The notes beneath the pieces are model-generated. The model worked only from the letters and a program-made list of their open reading frames with translations. It was not told the origin of the DNA and made no database searches. Positions 53,167-62,298 of a stretch of DNA of 64,000 nt are shown here, piece by piece. Every line of letters starts with the position of its first letter. The first letter of the stretch is position 1. Position numbers and translations under genes: made by a program. This DNA comes from Methylomicrobium sp. wino1 (lineage in GTDB: Bacteria; Pseudomonadota; Gammaproteobacteria; Methylococcales; Methylomonadaceae), in assembly GCF_003932755.1 (NCBI RefSeq), contig NZ_CP024202.1, positions 1,054,001 through 1,118,000 on the forward strand, in the 5' to 3' direction.

Positions 53167-54027
53167 ATGGGGCGTTATGATCTGTATCAACGAAGAAAAC
53201 CGATCGGAATGATCGTTTTCTTGTTAATCCTGCTATTAATTATTGTCGGAGGCGCATGGCTCTATTGGCGTTCGACGCAGACGATTGAAACCGAGAAAGG
53301 TATAGAGACTTATGAGTTGCCGGTTCCCTCGGCAATAAAACTTGATGAGGCGTCGGAGCCCGGCTTATTGTCGGATATCGAAATAAAAAAAGATATCGAA
53401 CAAGCCGAGACTGAAGAAATGGCGCCTACCCCTTTACCCAGTCTCAAAGAAAGCGACGAATTTATATACGATAAATTGACTGAATTGTCGCCTGAACTCG
53501 CCAAATTGTTGAAAACAGACAGACAGATTCCTAAGATTATTTTGATAATCAACGATTTTTCTCAAGGCCAGCGCCTTCATAAACACATGCGTTGGCTTAA
53601 CTTGGATGAACCGTTCATTGCCAAGGAAGACCCGCAAGGACTTTATCTTCCGTCCAAAAGTTATCAGCGTTATAACGCGTTCGCCGAAGCGATCGATTCG
53701 ATCAATGTCCATGATTTTCTGGCACTTTATCAAAAAATCAGACCACTTTGCCAAGAAGTCTTTGCACAATTCGGCTATCCGGATAATTATCGGTTAGAGG
53801 ATTTGATTAAAAAAGCAGGCGCCGAAATTTTATCGGCACCGGTCGTCGAAACGCGCATTGCGCTGGTGAAACCGTCGGTACTATATCAATTTGCCGATAA
53901 GGATCTGGAAGCACTCAGTCCCGTTCAAAAACAAATGCTCAGAATGGGGCCGCAAAATACCCGTATCATTCAAAATAAATTGCGTTTATTGATCGAGGCC
54001 TTGATAAACATGAACGACACCAATTAA
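53167..54027 (+). CDS. DUF3014 family membrane-anchored protein
   Basis: The 286-residue product has a short basic N-terminus, one membrane helix (about residues 14-35, IGMIVFLLILLLIIVGGAWL) and a periplasmic region. The segments LLKTDRQIPKIILIINDFSQGQRLHKHMRWL and LPSKSYQRYNAFAEAIDSIN, then VKPSVLYQFADKDLEALSPVQKQMLRMGPQNTRIIQNKLR, are those of DUF3014. No function is established for this family. ATG 53167 has GGGGAG at good spacing; the ATG at 53149 does not. Confidence 0.85.
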   Translation: MGRYDLYQRRKPIGMIVFLLILLLIIVGGAWLYWRSTQTIETEKGIETYELPVPSAIKLDEASEPGLLSDIEIKKDIEQAETEEMAPTPLPSLKESDEFIYDKLTELSPELAKLLKTDRQIPKIILIINDFSQGQRLHKHMRWLNLDEPFIAKEDPQGLYLPSKSYQRYNAFAEAIDSINVHDFLALYQKIRPLCQEVFAQFGYPDNYRLEDLIKKAGAEILSAPVVETRIALVKPSVLYQFADKDLEALSPVQKQMLRMGPQNTRIIQNKLRLLIEALINMNDTN

Positions 54028-54102
54028 AAATGCCAGGTTTAACCGATTAGCCATAGAATCAATGTACGATAAACACTTACTGACGACTAACCCCGATTTT
54101 AA

Positions 54103-54345
54103 ATGATGACCGATTTATTACCTCATTTGCACATAGCCGGATTGGTTGTGCTAATTCTGCTGGTTATGTTATGGACATTACTGCCGTTTGCCGTGTTTGG
54201 TATCAAGGCGAAGCAAGACCGGCAAACGCGTATTTTGCGATCCATTTTAAAAGAACTGCGTACGCTTAATGCCGGGCAGACGCCAGTTGAAAACGAAATA
54301 CCCGAACAGGAAATAAGCAACGAAAACAAACCTAACCACGGTTGA
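54103..54345 (+). CDS. Small single-pass membrane protein
   Basis: The 80-residue product has one membrane helix (about residues 10-32, LHIAGLVVLILLVMLWTLLPFAVFG), then a cytoplasmic basic helix KAKQDRQTRILRSILKELRTL and an acidic tail. It is 75 bp after the DUF3014 gene on the same strand. The translation start (54103 or 54106) has no strong site. Composition supports a real gene; the role is unknown. Confidence 0.6.
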   Translation: MMTDLLPHLHIAGLVVLILLVMLWTLLPFAVFGIKAKQDRQTRILRSILKELRTLNAGQTPVENEIPEQEISNENKPNHG

Positions 54346-54384
54346 CTCGGCTAAATTAGGATTTGGTCATAGATAACTTCCCTA

Positions 54385-54495
54385 TTTTTGGAGGGTTCGG
54401 TTACTCGATTGGCAGGTGTCAGCGGCAAGGAAAGCCGCCGTCAAGCCTACATGGACGTATTCACCCAGCACCTAAATTCCATAGCCTATGGACCT
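54385..54495. repeat. Family A element before ppnN
   Basis: GGCAAGGAAAGCCGCCGTCAAGCC, then CACCCAGCACCTAAATTCCATAGCC. An in-frame start upstream of ppnN at 54388 reads through this element; it is not the natural start. Confidence 0.7.
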
Positions 54496-54531
54496 TATTT
54501 TAAGAACACCGAAACACATCCTAAGGAAAAT

Positions 54532-55902
54532 ATGAAACACGATGTCGTAGACGCAAGAATCTCTCCGGCCGGCCACTTGGCCGTTTTGTCCAAAACCGAA
54601 GTCAACAAATTACTCGATACCAGTCAAGGCGGGCTTTACCGATTACTGCACAATTGCTCGCTAGCGGTGTTGAATTGCGGCAATTATATGGATGACGGCA
54701 AGGAACTGCTCGAACGTTATAAATCCTTTGAAATACGCGTTATTCAAGAAGAGCGAGGCATCAAGCTCGAAGTCAAAGGCGCACCGGCCACCGCATTCGT
54801 CGACGGCCACATGATCAAAGGTATCAAAGAACATTTGTTTGCCGTTTTACGCGACATTATTTATGTCAGCGACGAGATCAACGATAACCCGAAATTCGAT
54901 CTGCAAAGCTCCGAAGGCGTGACCAATTCGGTTTTTCATATACTGCGCAATGCCAATATCTTGAAAGCCGGTAAGCTGCCGCAATTGGTGGTTTGCTGGG
55001 GCGGTCATTCGATTTCGCGCGAGGAATACGATTATTCGAAAGTGGCCGGTTATCAAATGGGCTTGCGTGGCCTGGATATTTGCACAGGATGCGGTCCCGG
55101 CGCGATGAAAGGGCCGATGAAAGGCGCAACGATAGGTCATGCCAAGCAGCGTATCGGTACCGGGCATTATATCGGTATTACCGAGCCCGGTATCATTGCC
55201 GCCGAAGCGCCGAATCCGATCGTTAACGATTTGGTGATCATGCCGGATATTGAAAAACGGCTCGAAGCCTTCGTGAGGGCCGGTCACGGTATCGTCGTAT
55301 TCCCGGGAGGAGTCGGCACAGCCGAGGAAATATTATATTTATTGGGCATTTTGCTGCATCCCGACAACAAGGACATTCCGTTTCCACTAATCTTTACCGG
55401 ACCGGCAAACACCGAGGAATATTTCAAGCAAATCAACCGTTTTATTGGCGAGACTTTAGGCCTGGCCGCGCAACAACGTTACAAAATCATTATCGACGAT
55501 CCGGCCCGGGTCGCGCGCGATATGAAAGAGGGTATGCAGCGGGTACGCGAATTTCGCCAGCAGCGCGAAGACGCTTATTATTTTAACTGGGGTTTAAAAA
55601 TTAGCCCCGAGTTTCAACAACCCTTCAATCCGACCCACGAAAACATGGCCGCCTTGAAATTGCATAAAGATCAGGAAAGCCATCGTTTGGCCGCGAATCT
55701 GCGCCGGGTGTTTTCCGGTATAGTCGCGGGCAACGTTAAAGACGATGGAATTAGAGCGATAGAACAGCACGGCCATTTCGAGATTAAAGGCGATGCCGAA
55801 ATCATGGGGCCGGTAGACGAATTGTTGAGCGCTTTTGTTAAACAACAACGCATGAAGTTGCCTGGCAAGACTTATAAACCGTGTTACCGCATCGTTAAAT
55901 AA
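54532..55902 (+). CDS. ppnN: Pyrimidine/purine nucleotide 5'-monophosphate nucleosidase (LOG family)
   Basis: The 456-residue protein is the length of E. coli PpnN (YgdH, 454). An N-terminal domain starts DARISPAGHLAVLSKTEVNKLLDTSQGGLYRLLHNCSLAVLNCG. The LOG-type Rossmann part has LVVCWGGHSISREEYDYSKVAG, GCGPGAMKGPMKGATIGHAKQR and the signature FPGGVGTAEEILYLLGIL. PpnN splits nucleoside monophosphates into base and ribose 5-phosphate and is bound by (p)ppGpp in E. coli. AAGGA is 6 bases before ATG 54532, beyond the family A repeat. Confidence 0.93.
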   Translation: MKHDVVDARISPAGHLAVLSKTEVNKLLDTSQGGLYRLLHNCSLAVLNCGNYMDDGKELLERYKSFEIRVIQEERGIKLEVKGAPATAFVDGHMIKGIKEHLFAVLRDIIYVSDEINDNPKFDLQSSEGVTNSVFHILRNANILKAGKLPQLVVCWGGHSISREEYDYSKVAGYQMGLRGLDICTGCGPGAMKGPMKGATIGHAKQRIGTGHYIGITEPGIIAAEAPNPIVNDLVIMPDIEKRLEAFVRAGHGIVVFPGGVGTAEEILYLLGILLHPDNKDIPFPLIFTGPANTEEYFKQINRFIGETLGLAAQQRYKIIIDDPARVARDMKEGMQRVREFRQQREDAYYFNWGLKISPEFQQPFNPTHENMAALKLHKDQESHRLAANLRRVFSGIVAGNVKDDGIRAIEQHGHFEIKGDAEIMGPVDELLSAFVKQQRMKLPGKTYKPCYRIVK

Positions 55903-56428
55903 ACCATCGAAGTTGCCTGATACCTTGTCGATGCTATAGTTTTAGAGACTAGGCTTGGCACGAACGGTCTACAGCAAATTCTAAGCGCTCTTTTACTGTG
56001 AAAGTTCGCAGTTTTGCATTCCTTATCTAATTTTTCGATATGCAAAAGACTGCTGTACAAATGCCGGTACCGAGGAGGGTGTGGTTGCTCGATCGACAGG
56101 CGTCGGCGGCAGGGAAAGCCGCCGTCGAGCCTACACGGACGTATTCACCCAGCACCTAAATCCAGCACCTAAATTCCATAGCCCATTGGCTATGTTTAAT
56201 ATCATGGCTAATTTAGGTGCTGGATGAATTCCATAGCCCATTGGCTATGGTTAACTATCTTGGATAATTTAGGTGCTGGGTTCACGGCGTCCTGTCGGGC
56301 GAGTGACCGCACCCAGCCATCCCTCGCACTTTCATTTGCCGGGGCGAGTGGCCGCGCCTTCATGAACGTTAGGTTTATAGAAAAACACACGAAGCCGAAA
56401 AATAAAAATAACAATTAGGAGCTCGTTT
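55903..56428. repeat. Composite A/B repeat with a C end, inverse copy of 4194-4612
   Basis: GGCACGAACGGTCTACAGC at about 55955 is a truncated C element end. CTGTGAAAGTTCGCAG and CTAATTTTTCGATATG follow (family B). Four AATTTAGGTGCTGG/CCAGCACCTAAATT arms occupy 56150-56280. The gap ends with GTCCTGTCGGGCGAGTGACC and CCTTCATGAACGTTAGG, inverse of the unit near 4370. TTAGGAGCT serves the next gene. Confidence 0.75.
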
Positions 56429-59400
56429 ATGGATACCTTATCGCCGGTCATTCAGGCGCATATGACGGAAATCTATCTGGTTTACGGAATGGCTTTTTTA
56501 TTCCTGGCCGCGGCGATTTATTTGCAACCCAAGGATAATTCGGTTCTGCCTTTTTCGACAATACTGGTTTGGTTGGCTCGCTTCGGAATCTTGCATGGCA
56601 TTAGCGAGCTTCAATGTGCCTGGGAGCTAATTGATGGCTCCTTAAATGAAAAAAATTCCTTGGTCGGAAACTTATTGAGCTTCGCTTCCTTTTATGCTTT
56701 GTTCGAATTCTCCCGACGCTTTTGGCTGGTGCTAACATGTAATTCGGAAAACAACCGACGTCGATTAAAATACATCCGCTTATTACCCGTTGTTTCCCTG
56801 CTAATTGCCGGGATAACGGCGGCCATATCGCAAAATTACGCCGCTACATTCGATAGCGGCATTCGCTATTTGCTCGGTTTTCCCGGCGCGGCTTCGGCTG
56901 GCATCGCGTTTTTGGTTTACGAATTCCGCAACCGACCGTATTTAAGTACACTCAAACTCAACCTTGCAATGCAGTTAGCCGGCTATAGTCTGGCTTTTTA
57001 TAGCCTTTTTACCGGATTGGTCGTTAACGTTCCTTGGTTTGCGACACAAAGCCTTGCCGACGCCCGGATCTTTTCGGCGACAACAGGAATTCCTATCGAA
57101 GCATTTCGCACTTTGTGCGCTTTGGCCTTGGCGCTAGCGACCGGCATCATGCTGTATCGAGTTAATGTCGAAAAACATCATAGGGAGTTTCAAGCATCGG
57201 CGCAATTGGCCGATTTGAATGCCCGCTTGGAAACTACCATTGCCGCTCGCACCGCACAATTAGAGCGTACGAATGAAAAATTGCAACAGGAAATCGAGGA
57301 CCGGCGACTTATCGAGGAATCGCTTCGGCAAAGCCAAGAAAACTTGAATCGTGCGCAAAGTGTTGCCCATATCGGAAGTTGGTATTTAAACCAGGCCGAT
57401 AACGGTTTGGAATGGTCGCCCGAGACTTACCGGATATTCGGCGTGCCGCCGGGTATGCCTTTGAACTATGGAGAGTTCTTGGAGCGCGTGCACGAGGACG
57501 ACCGAGCGTTTGTCGACCATGCCTGGCATGCGGCTTTATCGGGAGCCGAATACAATATCGAACACCGAGCATTGATCGACGGCAAGGTCAAATGGTTACG
57601 CGAACGGGCTGAATTGGAGTTCGATCGGCAGCAAAAAATGATTGGCGCCGTCGGTACCGTGCAGGACATTACCGAGTTGAAACAAGCCGAATTGGCCCTT
57701 CAACAATCCTTCGAAGATTTGAGCCGCGCCGAACAAAAACAAAGGGAGTTACGCATCGTCGCCGAAGCCGAACAAGGTCGGATGGCGGCATTGTTGTCGG
57801 CGATGAGCATCGGCATTTTATTCGAAGACAAGGCCGGCGCCATCGAATACGTCAATCTCGCTTTTCGCCGAATGTGGGCCATAGAAGACGATTTGGATCC
57901 GGTCGGACAATCGACTCAATTCGTATTGGAAAATTCGACGCACCGGTTCGCGCGGCCCGACCATGCTTCCAAATATGTGTTAAAAGTGCTGGATACGCAT
58001 GAAATCAGCGAACGTTTCGAACTGGATCTCTATGACGGTCGCATTCTGACTCAAGTTTCTTATCCGGTGACCGATACCGAGAGGCGAATTTTAGGTCGTT
58101 TGTGGATTTATGAAGACATTACCCACGAGCGGCAAACGGCTCAGCAATTGCTTTATTTAGCCGAACACGATGCGTTAACCGGACTTTACAATCGACACCG
58201 ATTTCAAGAGCAGCTCGATCAGATGATTGCAATGGTGCGCCGCAATCACGATAAATTCGCGTTGATTTATTTCGATTTGGATGAATTCAAATATATTAAC
58301 GACAACTTCGGTCATCGAGCCGGCGACACCGTGCTGGTGCGGATTGCCGGCGAAATCTCGGTGGTTTTGCGCGAGGTTGAGATATTTGCGCGTTTGGGCG
58401 GCGACGAGTTTGCGATATTGAGCTATCTACATCCGCAAAATGACATTTCGGTGTTGCCGAATCGGATTAATCAAGCTGTCGCGTCGATTCCGTTCCGGTT
58501 TCGGGGCACCAATATTCGTCTTACAACCAGTGTCGGGTTGGCTTTTTTTCCGGAACATGGAGAAACGGTCGAGGAATTAGTGGCTCATGCCGATACCGCG
58601 ATGTATCAAGCCAAAGCGAATGGAAAAAACACATGGGCGGTTTATGATTCCAAGCGGGACGACTCCGGCGCGGCTATGGAAAGAATGTCCTGGCGCCAAC
58701 GCATCGAACAAGCTTTGCGACAAGATTTGTTGGAACTGCATTTTCAAGGCATCTATCGAGTCGAGAGCGGTCAACTCAGTCATTTCGAAGTACTGGTTCG
58801 CATGCGCGATCCGCAGCATTCCGAGCAATTAGTCATGCCCGGCCAATTTATCCCAATCGCCGAAAATAGCGGGCAGATACTGGAAATCGACCGTTGGGTT
58901 TTACGGAGCAGTATTGCCTTGTTAAGCGAAAATTCCACTTTACCGTCCTTGGCGGTTAATATTTCGGGACGTTCGTTCGACGACCCCGAATTGCCGCAAT
59001 TTATCCGCGCTTGCTTGGAAGAAAACCGAGTCGATGCGAACCGCTTGATCATCGAGTTGACCGAAACCGCTGCGGTTTCGGATATCCGCGATGCACAGCG
59101 CTTTATCGAGGGCATTCGCCAAGCGGGATGCACGGTTTGCCTGGACGATTTCGGCAGCGGTTTTTCCACCTTTGCTTACTTAAAATATCTCGAAGTCGAT
59201 ATTTTAAAAATTGACGGCATGTTCATTCGTGATTTGCCGAATAACCGAGAGAATCAAATATTTGTCAAAGCGATGGTCGGTATCGCAAAAGGTATGCATA
59301 AAACGGTCTTAGCCGAATTTGTCGAGGATGCGGCAACCCTGCAGATGCTCAAGGAACTCGGCATCGATTTGGCGCAAGGCTATCATTTAGGCCGGCCCAG

Positions 59401-59440
59401 TGCCAATTACGGAAAATTCATCGAAACTCGTGAGGCTTGA
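56429..59440 (+). CDS. Membrane PAS/GGDEF/EAL cyclic-di-GMP protein
   Basis: The 1003-residue protein has an N-terminal domain of about seven membrane helices (about 15-240), a coiled-coil link, a PAS domain (about 305-415), a second PAS-like part (about 450-560), then GGDEF and EAL domains. GGDEF is complete at 657-661, but the inhibitory RxxD site five residues before it is absent. The EAL motif reads EVL at 787-789, a common active form; the later residues ELTETAAVSD, LDDFGSGFSTF, LKIDG and FVEDA are all present, so phosphodiesterase activity is likely. It may sense a membrane signal. AGGAG precedes the ATG. No partner gene is adjacent. Confidence 0.93.
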   Translation: MDTLSPVIQAHMTEIYLVYGMAFLFLAAAIYLQPKDNSVLPFSTILVWLARFGILHGISELQCAWELIDGSLNEKNSLVGNLLSFASFYALFEFSRRFWLVLTCNSENNRRRLKYIRLLPVVSLLIAGITAAISQNYAATFDSGIRYLLGFPGAASAGIAFLVYEFRNRPYLSTLKLNLAMQLAGYSLAFYSLFTGLVVNVPWFATQSLADARIFSATTGIPIEAFRTLCALALALATGIMLYRVNVEKHHREFQASAQLADLNARLETTIAARTAQLERTNEKLQQEIEDRRLIEESLRQSQENLNRAQSVAHIGSWYLNQADNGLEWSPETYRIFGVPPGMPLNYGEFLERVHEDDRAFVDHAWHAALSGAEYNIEHRALIDGKVKWLRERAELEFDRQQKMIGAVGTVQDITELKQAELALQQSFEDLSRAEQKQRELRIVAEAEQGRMAALLSAMSIGILFEDKAGAIEYVNLAFRRMWAIEDDLDPVGQSTQFVLENSTHRFARPDHASKYVLKVLDTHEISERFELDLYDGRILTQVSYPVTDTERRILGRLWIYEDITHERQTAQQLLYLAEHDALTGLYNRHRFQEQLDQMIAMVRRNHDKFALIYFDLDEFKYINDNFGHRAGDTVLVRIAGEISVVLREVEIFARLGGDEFAILSYLHPQNDISVLPNRINQAVASIPFRFRGTNIRLTTSVGLAFFPEHGETVEELVAHADTAMYQAKANGKNTWAVYDSKRDDSGAAMERMSWRQRIEQALRQDLLELHFQGIYRVESGQLSHFEVLVRMRDPQHSEQLVMPGQFIPIAENSGQILEIDRWVLRSSIALLSENSTLPSLAVNISGRSFDDPELPQFIRACLEENRVDANRLIIELTETAAVSDIRDAQRFIEGIRQAGCTVCLDDFGSGFSTFAYLKYLEVDILKIDGMFIRDLPNNRENQIFVKAMVGIAKGMHKTVLAEFVEDAATLQMLKELGIDLAQGYHLGRPSANYGKFIETREA

Positions 59441-60039
59441 CGGTGGTTTGACCGGCCTAGTTTCGTTTGTCAAAGCATAAGTATCTACACAAGTCGTTAA
59501 CCCTGCAGGGATTGCGCATCCCGCAGGTATGGAGGAATTCGTCGTTATAAATAAATTGCGGGCATCCAGCTTGGGTAACAGCATACCCGCATCACGCTCT
59601 TTCCCAAGCTCCAGCTCTCATTGTTATACACAAAAATCGGTGAACTTGCTAAACAGAGGTCATCGCATACCCGGGAACGGAGCTGTTTGATAAATCTGCG
59701 GATATTGAACATCAGTGGCTCCGAAATCGCGATCTGGGGATCGCTCCCACAGAGCATCCGGCCCCTTGTGGGAGCGACGCCTTCGTCGTCCCTCACCTAA
59801 CGCTAGGTGAGGGAAAGCCGGGTACGTTAAGCAACAATAAAGGGTATCGAGGTCTTATTCGCCAAGATGGCAAGACCGGTACCTACGACTTATGTATAAC
59901 GGCGAGAGCTCCAGCTTGGGAAAGACACCCCGGAAGCTCCAGCTTCCTGAGATCGACGCAACCGCCGCACATTCTCAATCACCCCGGCTTGCTCGTTCCT
60001 AAGCTTTTCACCGGCTGATTTCGAGTTTTTAAGAATGAT
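59441..60039. repeat. Intergenic 0.6 kb with families F and D
   Basis: CAGCTTGGGTAACAGC and CTCTTTCCCAAGCTCCAGC (59567-59618) and GAGCTCCAGCTTGGGAAAGAC (about 59910) match the 46.65 kb tract. TGTGGGAGCGACGCCTTCGTC near 59767 is family D. CACCTAACGCTAGGTGA at about 59795 is a hairpin. No gene is called. Confidence 0.65.
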
Positions 60040-60207
60040 CCTGAAAAGAGGAGTTGGCATGTGTTGTAGACCGTTCGTGCTGAGCCAAGTCGAAGCATGA
60101 AGGGTCTACAACACTTTCATCGGCCTGGTGAAGCCTCAAACTACCGTTCACCCTTCGACAGACGCAGGGCGAACGGTAGTTTGAGGCTCTCAACTGCTCT
60201 TTTTAGA
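60040..60207. mobile_element. MITE-like element C3, 168 bp, imperfect TSD
   Basis: The left end CCTGAAAAGAGGAGTT and the inverted right end TCTAAAAAGAGCAGTT match C2's right and left ends, so it is in the other orientation. The flanks ATGAT and CTGAT agree in four of five bases. It stops 8 bp before the next gene's stop codon. Confidence 0.68.
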
Positions 60208-60215
60208 CTGATCGA

Positions 60216-60593
60216 TTAGTCTGTAATCTTGACTAGCCAGCCGCCCGTACCTTTGCAGCGGTTGCGGCCGTCGGCGCTGATAGCGATTCTGGCATAGGTG
60301 TCGCTTAAGTTTTCAGGCAAATTACCCGAAACCTCATAACCAATGCCTTTTTCGTTAATGCTAAGATCTACCGGTTGTTTTTTTACGGTGACTTTAATAC
60401 TGCTTGGGTCGCTAACGCCGGATGCGCTAAACGAAAAGGCCGATTGCGCGGGAACTTCCGATTTTTCGGCCGGATTGAAGTCGCTGAAGCGCGGCTTATC
60501 GCAGGATTTGGTGCTACTGCTGCTACCGTAAGCCCAACAGTTGGTCGCAGCCGTCATTAAGACAAGTGTTCCGATCAGTGCTAGTGATTTCAT
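60216..60593 (-). CDS. Small secreted protein, unknown, last of a four-gene operon
   Basis: The 125-residue product has a signal peptide ending WAY (about residue 22) and a Ser-rich mature start. A beta-rich part follows: PAQSAFSFSASGVSDPSSIKVTVKKQPVDLSINEKG, then NLSDTYARIAISADGRNRCKGTGGWLVKI. Two cysteines (SCDKP and RCKGTG) may form a disulfide. This looks like an immunoglobulin-like bacterial surface fold, but I do not know the family. It follows the HEAT-like gene after 41 bp. Confidence 0.68.
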   Translation of the reverse strand: MKSLALIGTLVLMTAATNCWAYGSSSSTKSCDKPRFSDFNPAEKSEVPAQSAFSFSASGVSDPSSIKVTVKKQPVDLSINEKGIGYEVSGNLPENLSDTYARIAISADGRNRCKGTGGWLVKITD

Positions 60594-60634
60594 AGTTCCG
60601 CCTCATGTTGTTATTTTAGTTTTGCTTGGGTCGA

Positions 60635-60988
60635 TTAGGATTTGAACAATTTACCGAACAGGCCTGTTTCGCTGTTTAACTGCTCTATGCGTTGTTTTGC
60701 AGCAATTCCGAATGACGAATCGGGTTCTTGTTCGATCAATTGCTCGAGTACGGCTTGACTGTTTTTATCCAATAATTCGATCGCGCGCAATCGAACCGAT
60801 GGGTAATGGGCTCTTAATGCGGCCAGTTCCCTGAGATAAGCATTGCTTTCGTTCAATAGTTTCAGTAGGACTTTTTCGGGCTCGTCGGTGAATAAATCGC
60901 GAACCAGATTGCCGTAATGTTGTTGTTCGCGGATTAACTCCCGTGGATCGACTTTGTGAATTTCGGTGGGGTCGTCGCAGCAGCTCAT
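60635..60988 (-). CDS. HEAT-like small protein, unknown
   Basis: The 117-residue product begins MSCCDDPTEIHKVDPRELIREQQ, with a Cys-Cys pair, then short helical repeats: VLLKLLNESNAYLRELAALRAHYPSVRLRAIELLDKNSQAVLEQLIEQEPDSS. This pattern is that of HEAT or armadillo-like repeats. It ends GLFGKLFKS. There is no signal peptide, so it is cytoplasmic. It is 41 bp before the secreted protein and 51 bp after the membrane protein. No function is known. Confidence 0.72.
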   Translation of the reverse strand: MSCCDDPTEIHKVDPRELIREQQHYGNLVRDLFTDEPEKVLLKLLNESNAYLRELAALRAHYPSVRLRAIELLDKNSQAVLEQLIEQEPDSSFGIAAKQRIEQLNSETGLFGKLFKS

Positions 60989-61039
60989 AACATGTCCTCC
61001 GCTTGATGGTTGGAGTATTCGATTCTACACACCCTTAAT

Positions 61040-61552
61040 TCAAAAGCAATCGCCATATTCCATGACCAACAAACGGCAATCGAAAAAACTATTCGGATAA
61101 TAAGCGCTAATGACGAAGCGCAAAAAACAGTCGAATAAAAAATATAGTGTCAAGGTTTTCGCCAAGGTGTTGGCGAACCGGTAGCGGGTATATTTCGCGC
61201 AACGCCAGACCGACACGATCCACCAAATCACCGGGATGAAGAGCATGCCGTGTACCGTTTTCCAACTGGCGATCGTAAATGTGACGTTCATGATTCGGTA
61301 ATCGATATAAAGAAAAACGCCGTTCACGAAAATAAAAAACGGCCAAAATGCCTTCCATAACGGAGCCTGCCCCAACCAGATGTTTAATAAGGCTTGGTAA
61401 GGCGTGGCCGCCGCCGGCCATGCCCTATCGTAAAGAGCCTCTCGTGCGGAGACATGAACGAGTAACAACAGCGAGACCAGAATGAGGACGGTTTCGATTG
61501 GACTGATGAAATCGGTAAAGGTAAATAGAGTCGGCAAGCTATTGATAAACAT
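61040..61552 (-). CDS. Membrane protein, unknown
   Basis: The 170-residue protein has four or five membrane helices (about 17-35, 65-85, 93-110 and 128-150 are the clearest). It includes LNIWLGQAPLWKAFWPFFIFVNGVFLYIDYRIM and TVHGMLFIPVIWWIVSVWRC, with several cysteines near the end (FFDCRLLVMEYGDCF). I do not recognise the family. It is the second gene of the likely operon 61763 to 60216. Confidence 0.7.
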   Translation of the reverse strand: MFINSLPTLFTFTDFISPIETVLILVSLLLLVHVSAREALYDRAWPAAATPYQALLNIWLGQAPLWKAFWPFFIFVNGVFLYIDYRIMNVTFTIASWKTVHGMLFIPVIWWIVSVWRCAKYTRYRFANTLAKTLTLYFLFDCFLRFVISAYYPNSFFDCRLLVMEYGDCF

Positions 61553-61586
61553 GAGTCGCTTCCTGTATTAAGGGTTCTGATGCGAA

Positions 61587-61763
61587 TTATTCCGCTTCGA
61601 TCGGCTGACCGATAATACCTTGTTCGGCAAGCTTTTGCGCCTCGCGCGCTTGTTCCTTACGTTGTTCGGAATAGAGGGTTCCTATCACTAAAAAAAGCAT
61701 TAACAGGATATAAATGATTGCCGTTAGGCGTCTTACCTTTTTAGCTTGTTCGGTTTCGTTCAT
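61587..61763 (-). CDS. 58-residue single-pass membrane protein
   Basis: The product starts MNETEQAKKVRRLTAIIYIL. It has one membrane helix (about 14-31) and a cytoplasmic or periplasmic helical tail: YSEQRKEQAREAQKLAEQG, then IIGQPIEAE. It is 34 bp upstream of the larger membrane protein on the same strand and may be its partner. The reading frame is fully open and the composition is protein-like. Confidence 0.65.
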   Translation of the reverse strand: MNETEQAKKVRRLTAIIYILLMLFLVIGTLYSEQRKEQAREAQKLAEQGIIGQPIEAE

Positions 61764-61995
61764 TGTTTAATCGTTCCAAAGTTCGTATTTTATTGCCCAG
61801 TGATGTAAAGATTTTATACAGAGCCTCCGATAAAAAAGGCTATAGTAATCATCAAGAAAATTAGTTTAATCGATACCCTTAGTTTACCGTCTGCGCTTGT
61901 TATACTGTCGAATCGTTTTTGCCCGAGGTAATTGTTTTCGGATTTTTCTGGTTCCCACGGTCCTACGTGGGAATCCATACCTTGGCTGCCGAGAC

Positions 61996-62204
61996 TATAC
62001 TTCGTGCGGGCACATTTGCGGCTTTCTAACGCGCTCTTTTATTCGATAGCTGCGTTACCTACATGGATGTAGGTAAGGGGCGTGAGCAGGAGCGGAAGCC
62101 TTGCGAAAACAGGCGCATAGCTTGCTATGCGCCTGTTTTCGCGCCTTGCTCTCGAACAAAATAGCATTGTCATATAATCCGCAAACATGGCCGCGCGAAG
62201 TATA
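61996..62204. repeat. Family G long palindrome, second copy
   Basis: TATACTTCGTGCGGGCACAT and CATGGCCGCGCGAAGTATA are the ends. It contains GCGCATAGCTTGCTATGCGC and the extra GTAGGTAAGGGGCGTGAGC piece absent from 24664-24826. It lies between divergent genes, ahead of recC. Confidence 0.72.
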
Positions 62205-62298
62205 GATCAGTAGAAATTCCCTCGATTAAGTAATTTCGTGCTTATTCCTTACTACCAAAGTAGCTTGCCGCCGAAACCGAAAAAAATCAAACCAGCCC

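Noticed and set aside
54388..54531. Upstream start for ppnN
   Set aside because: The added residues come from a family A repeat, and the ATG at 54532 has the ribosome site.
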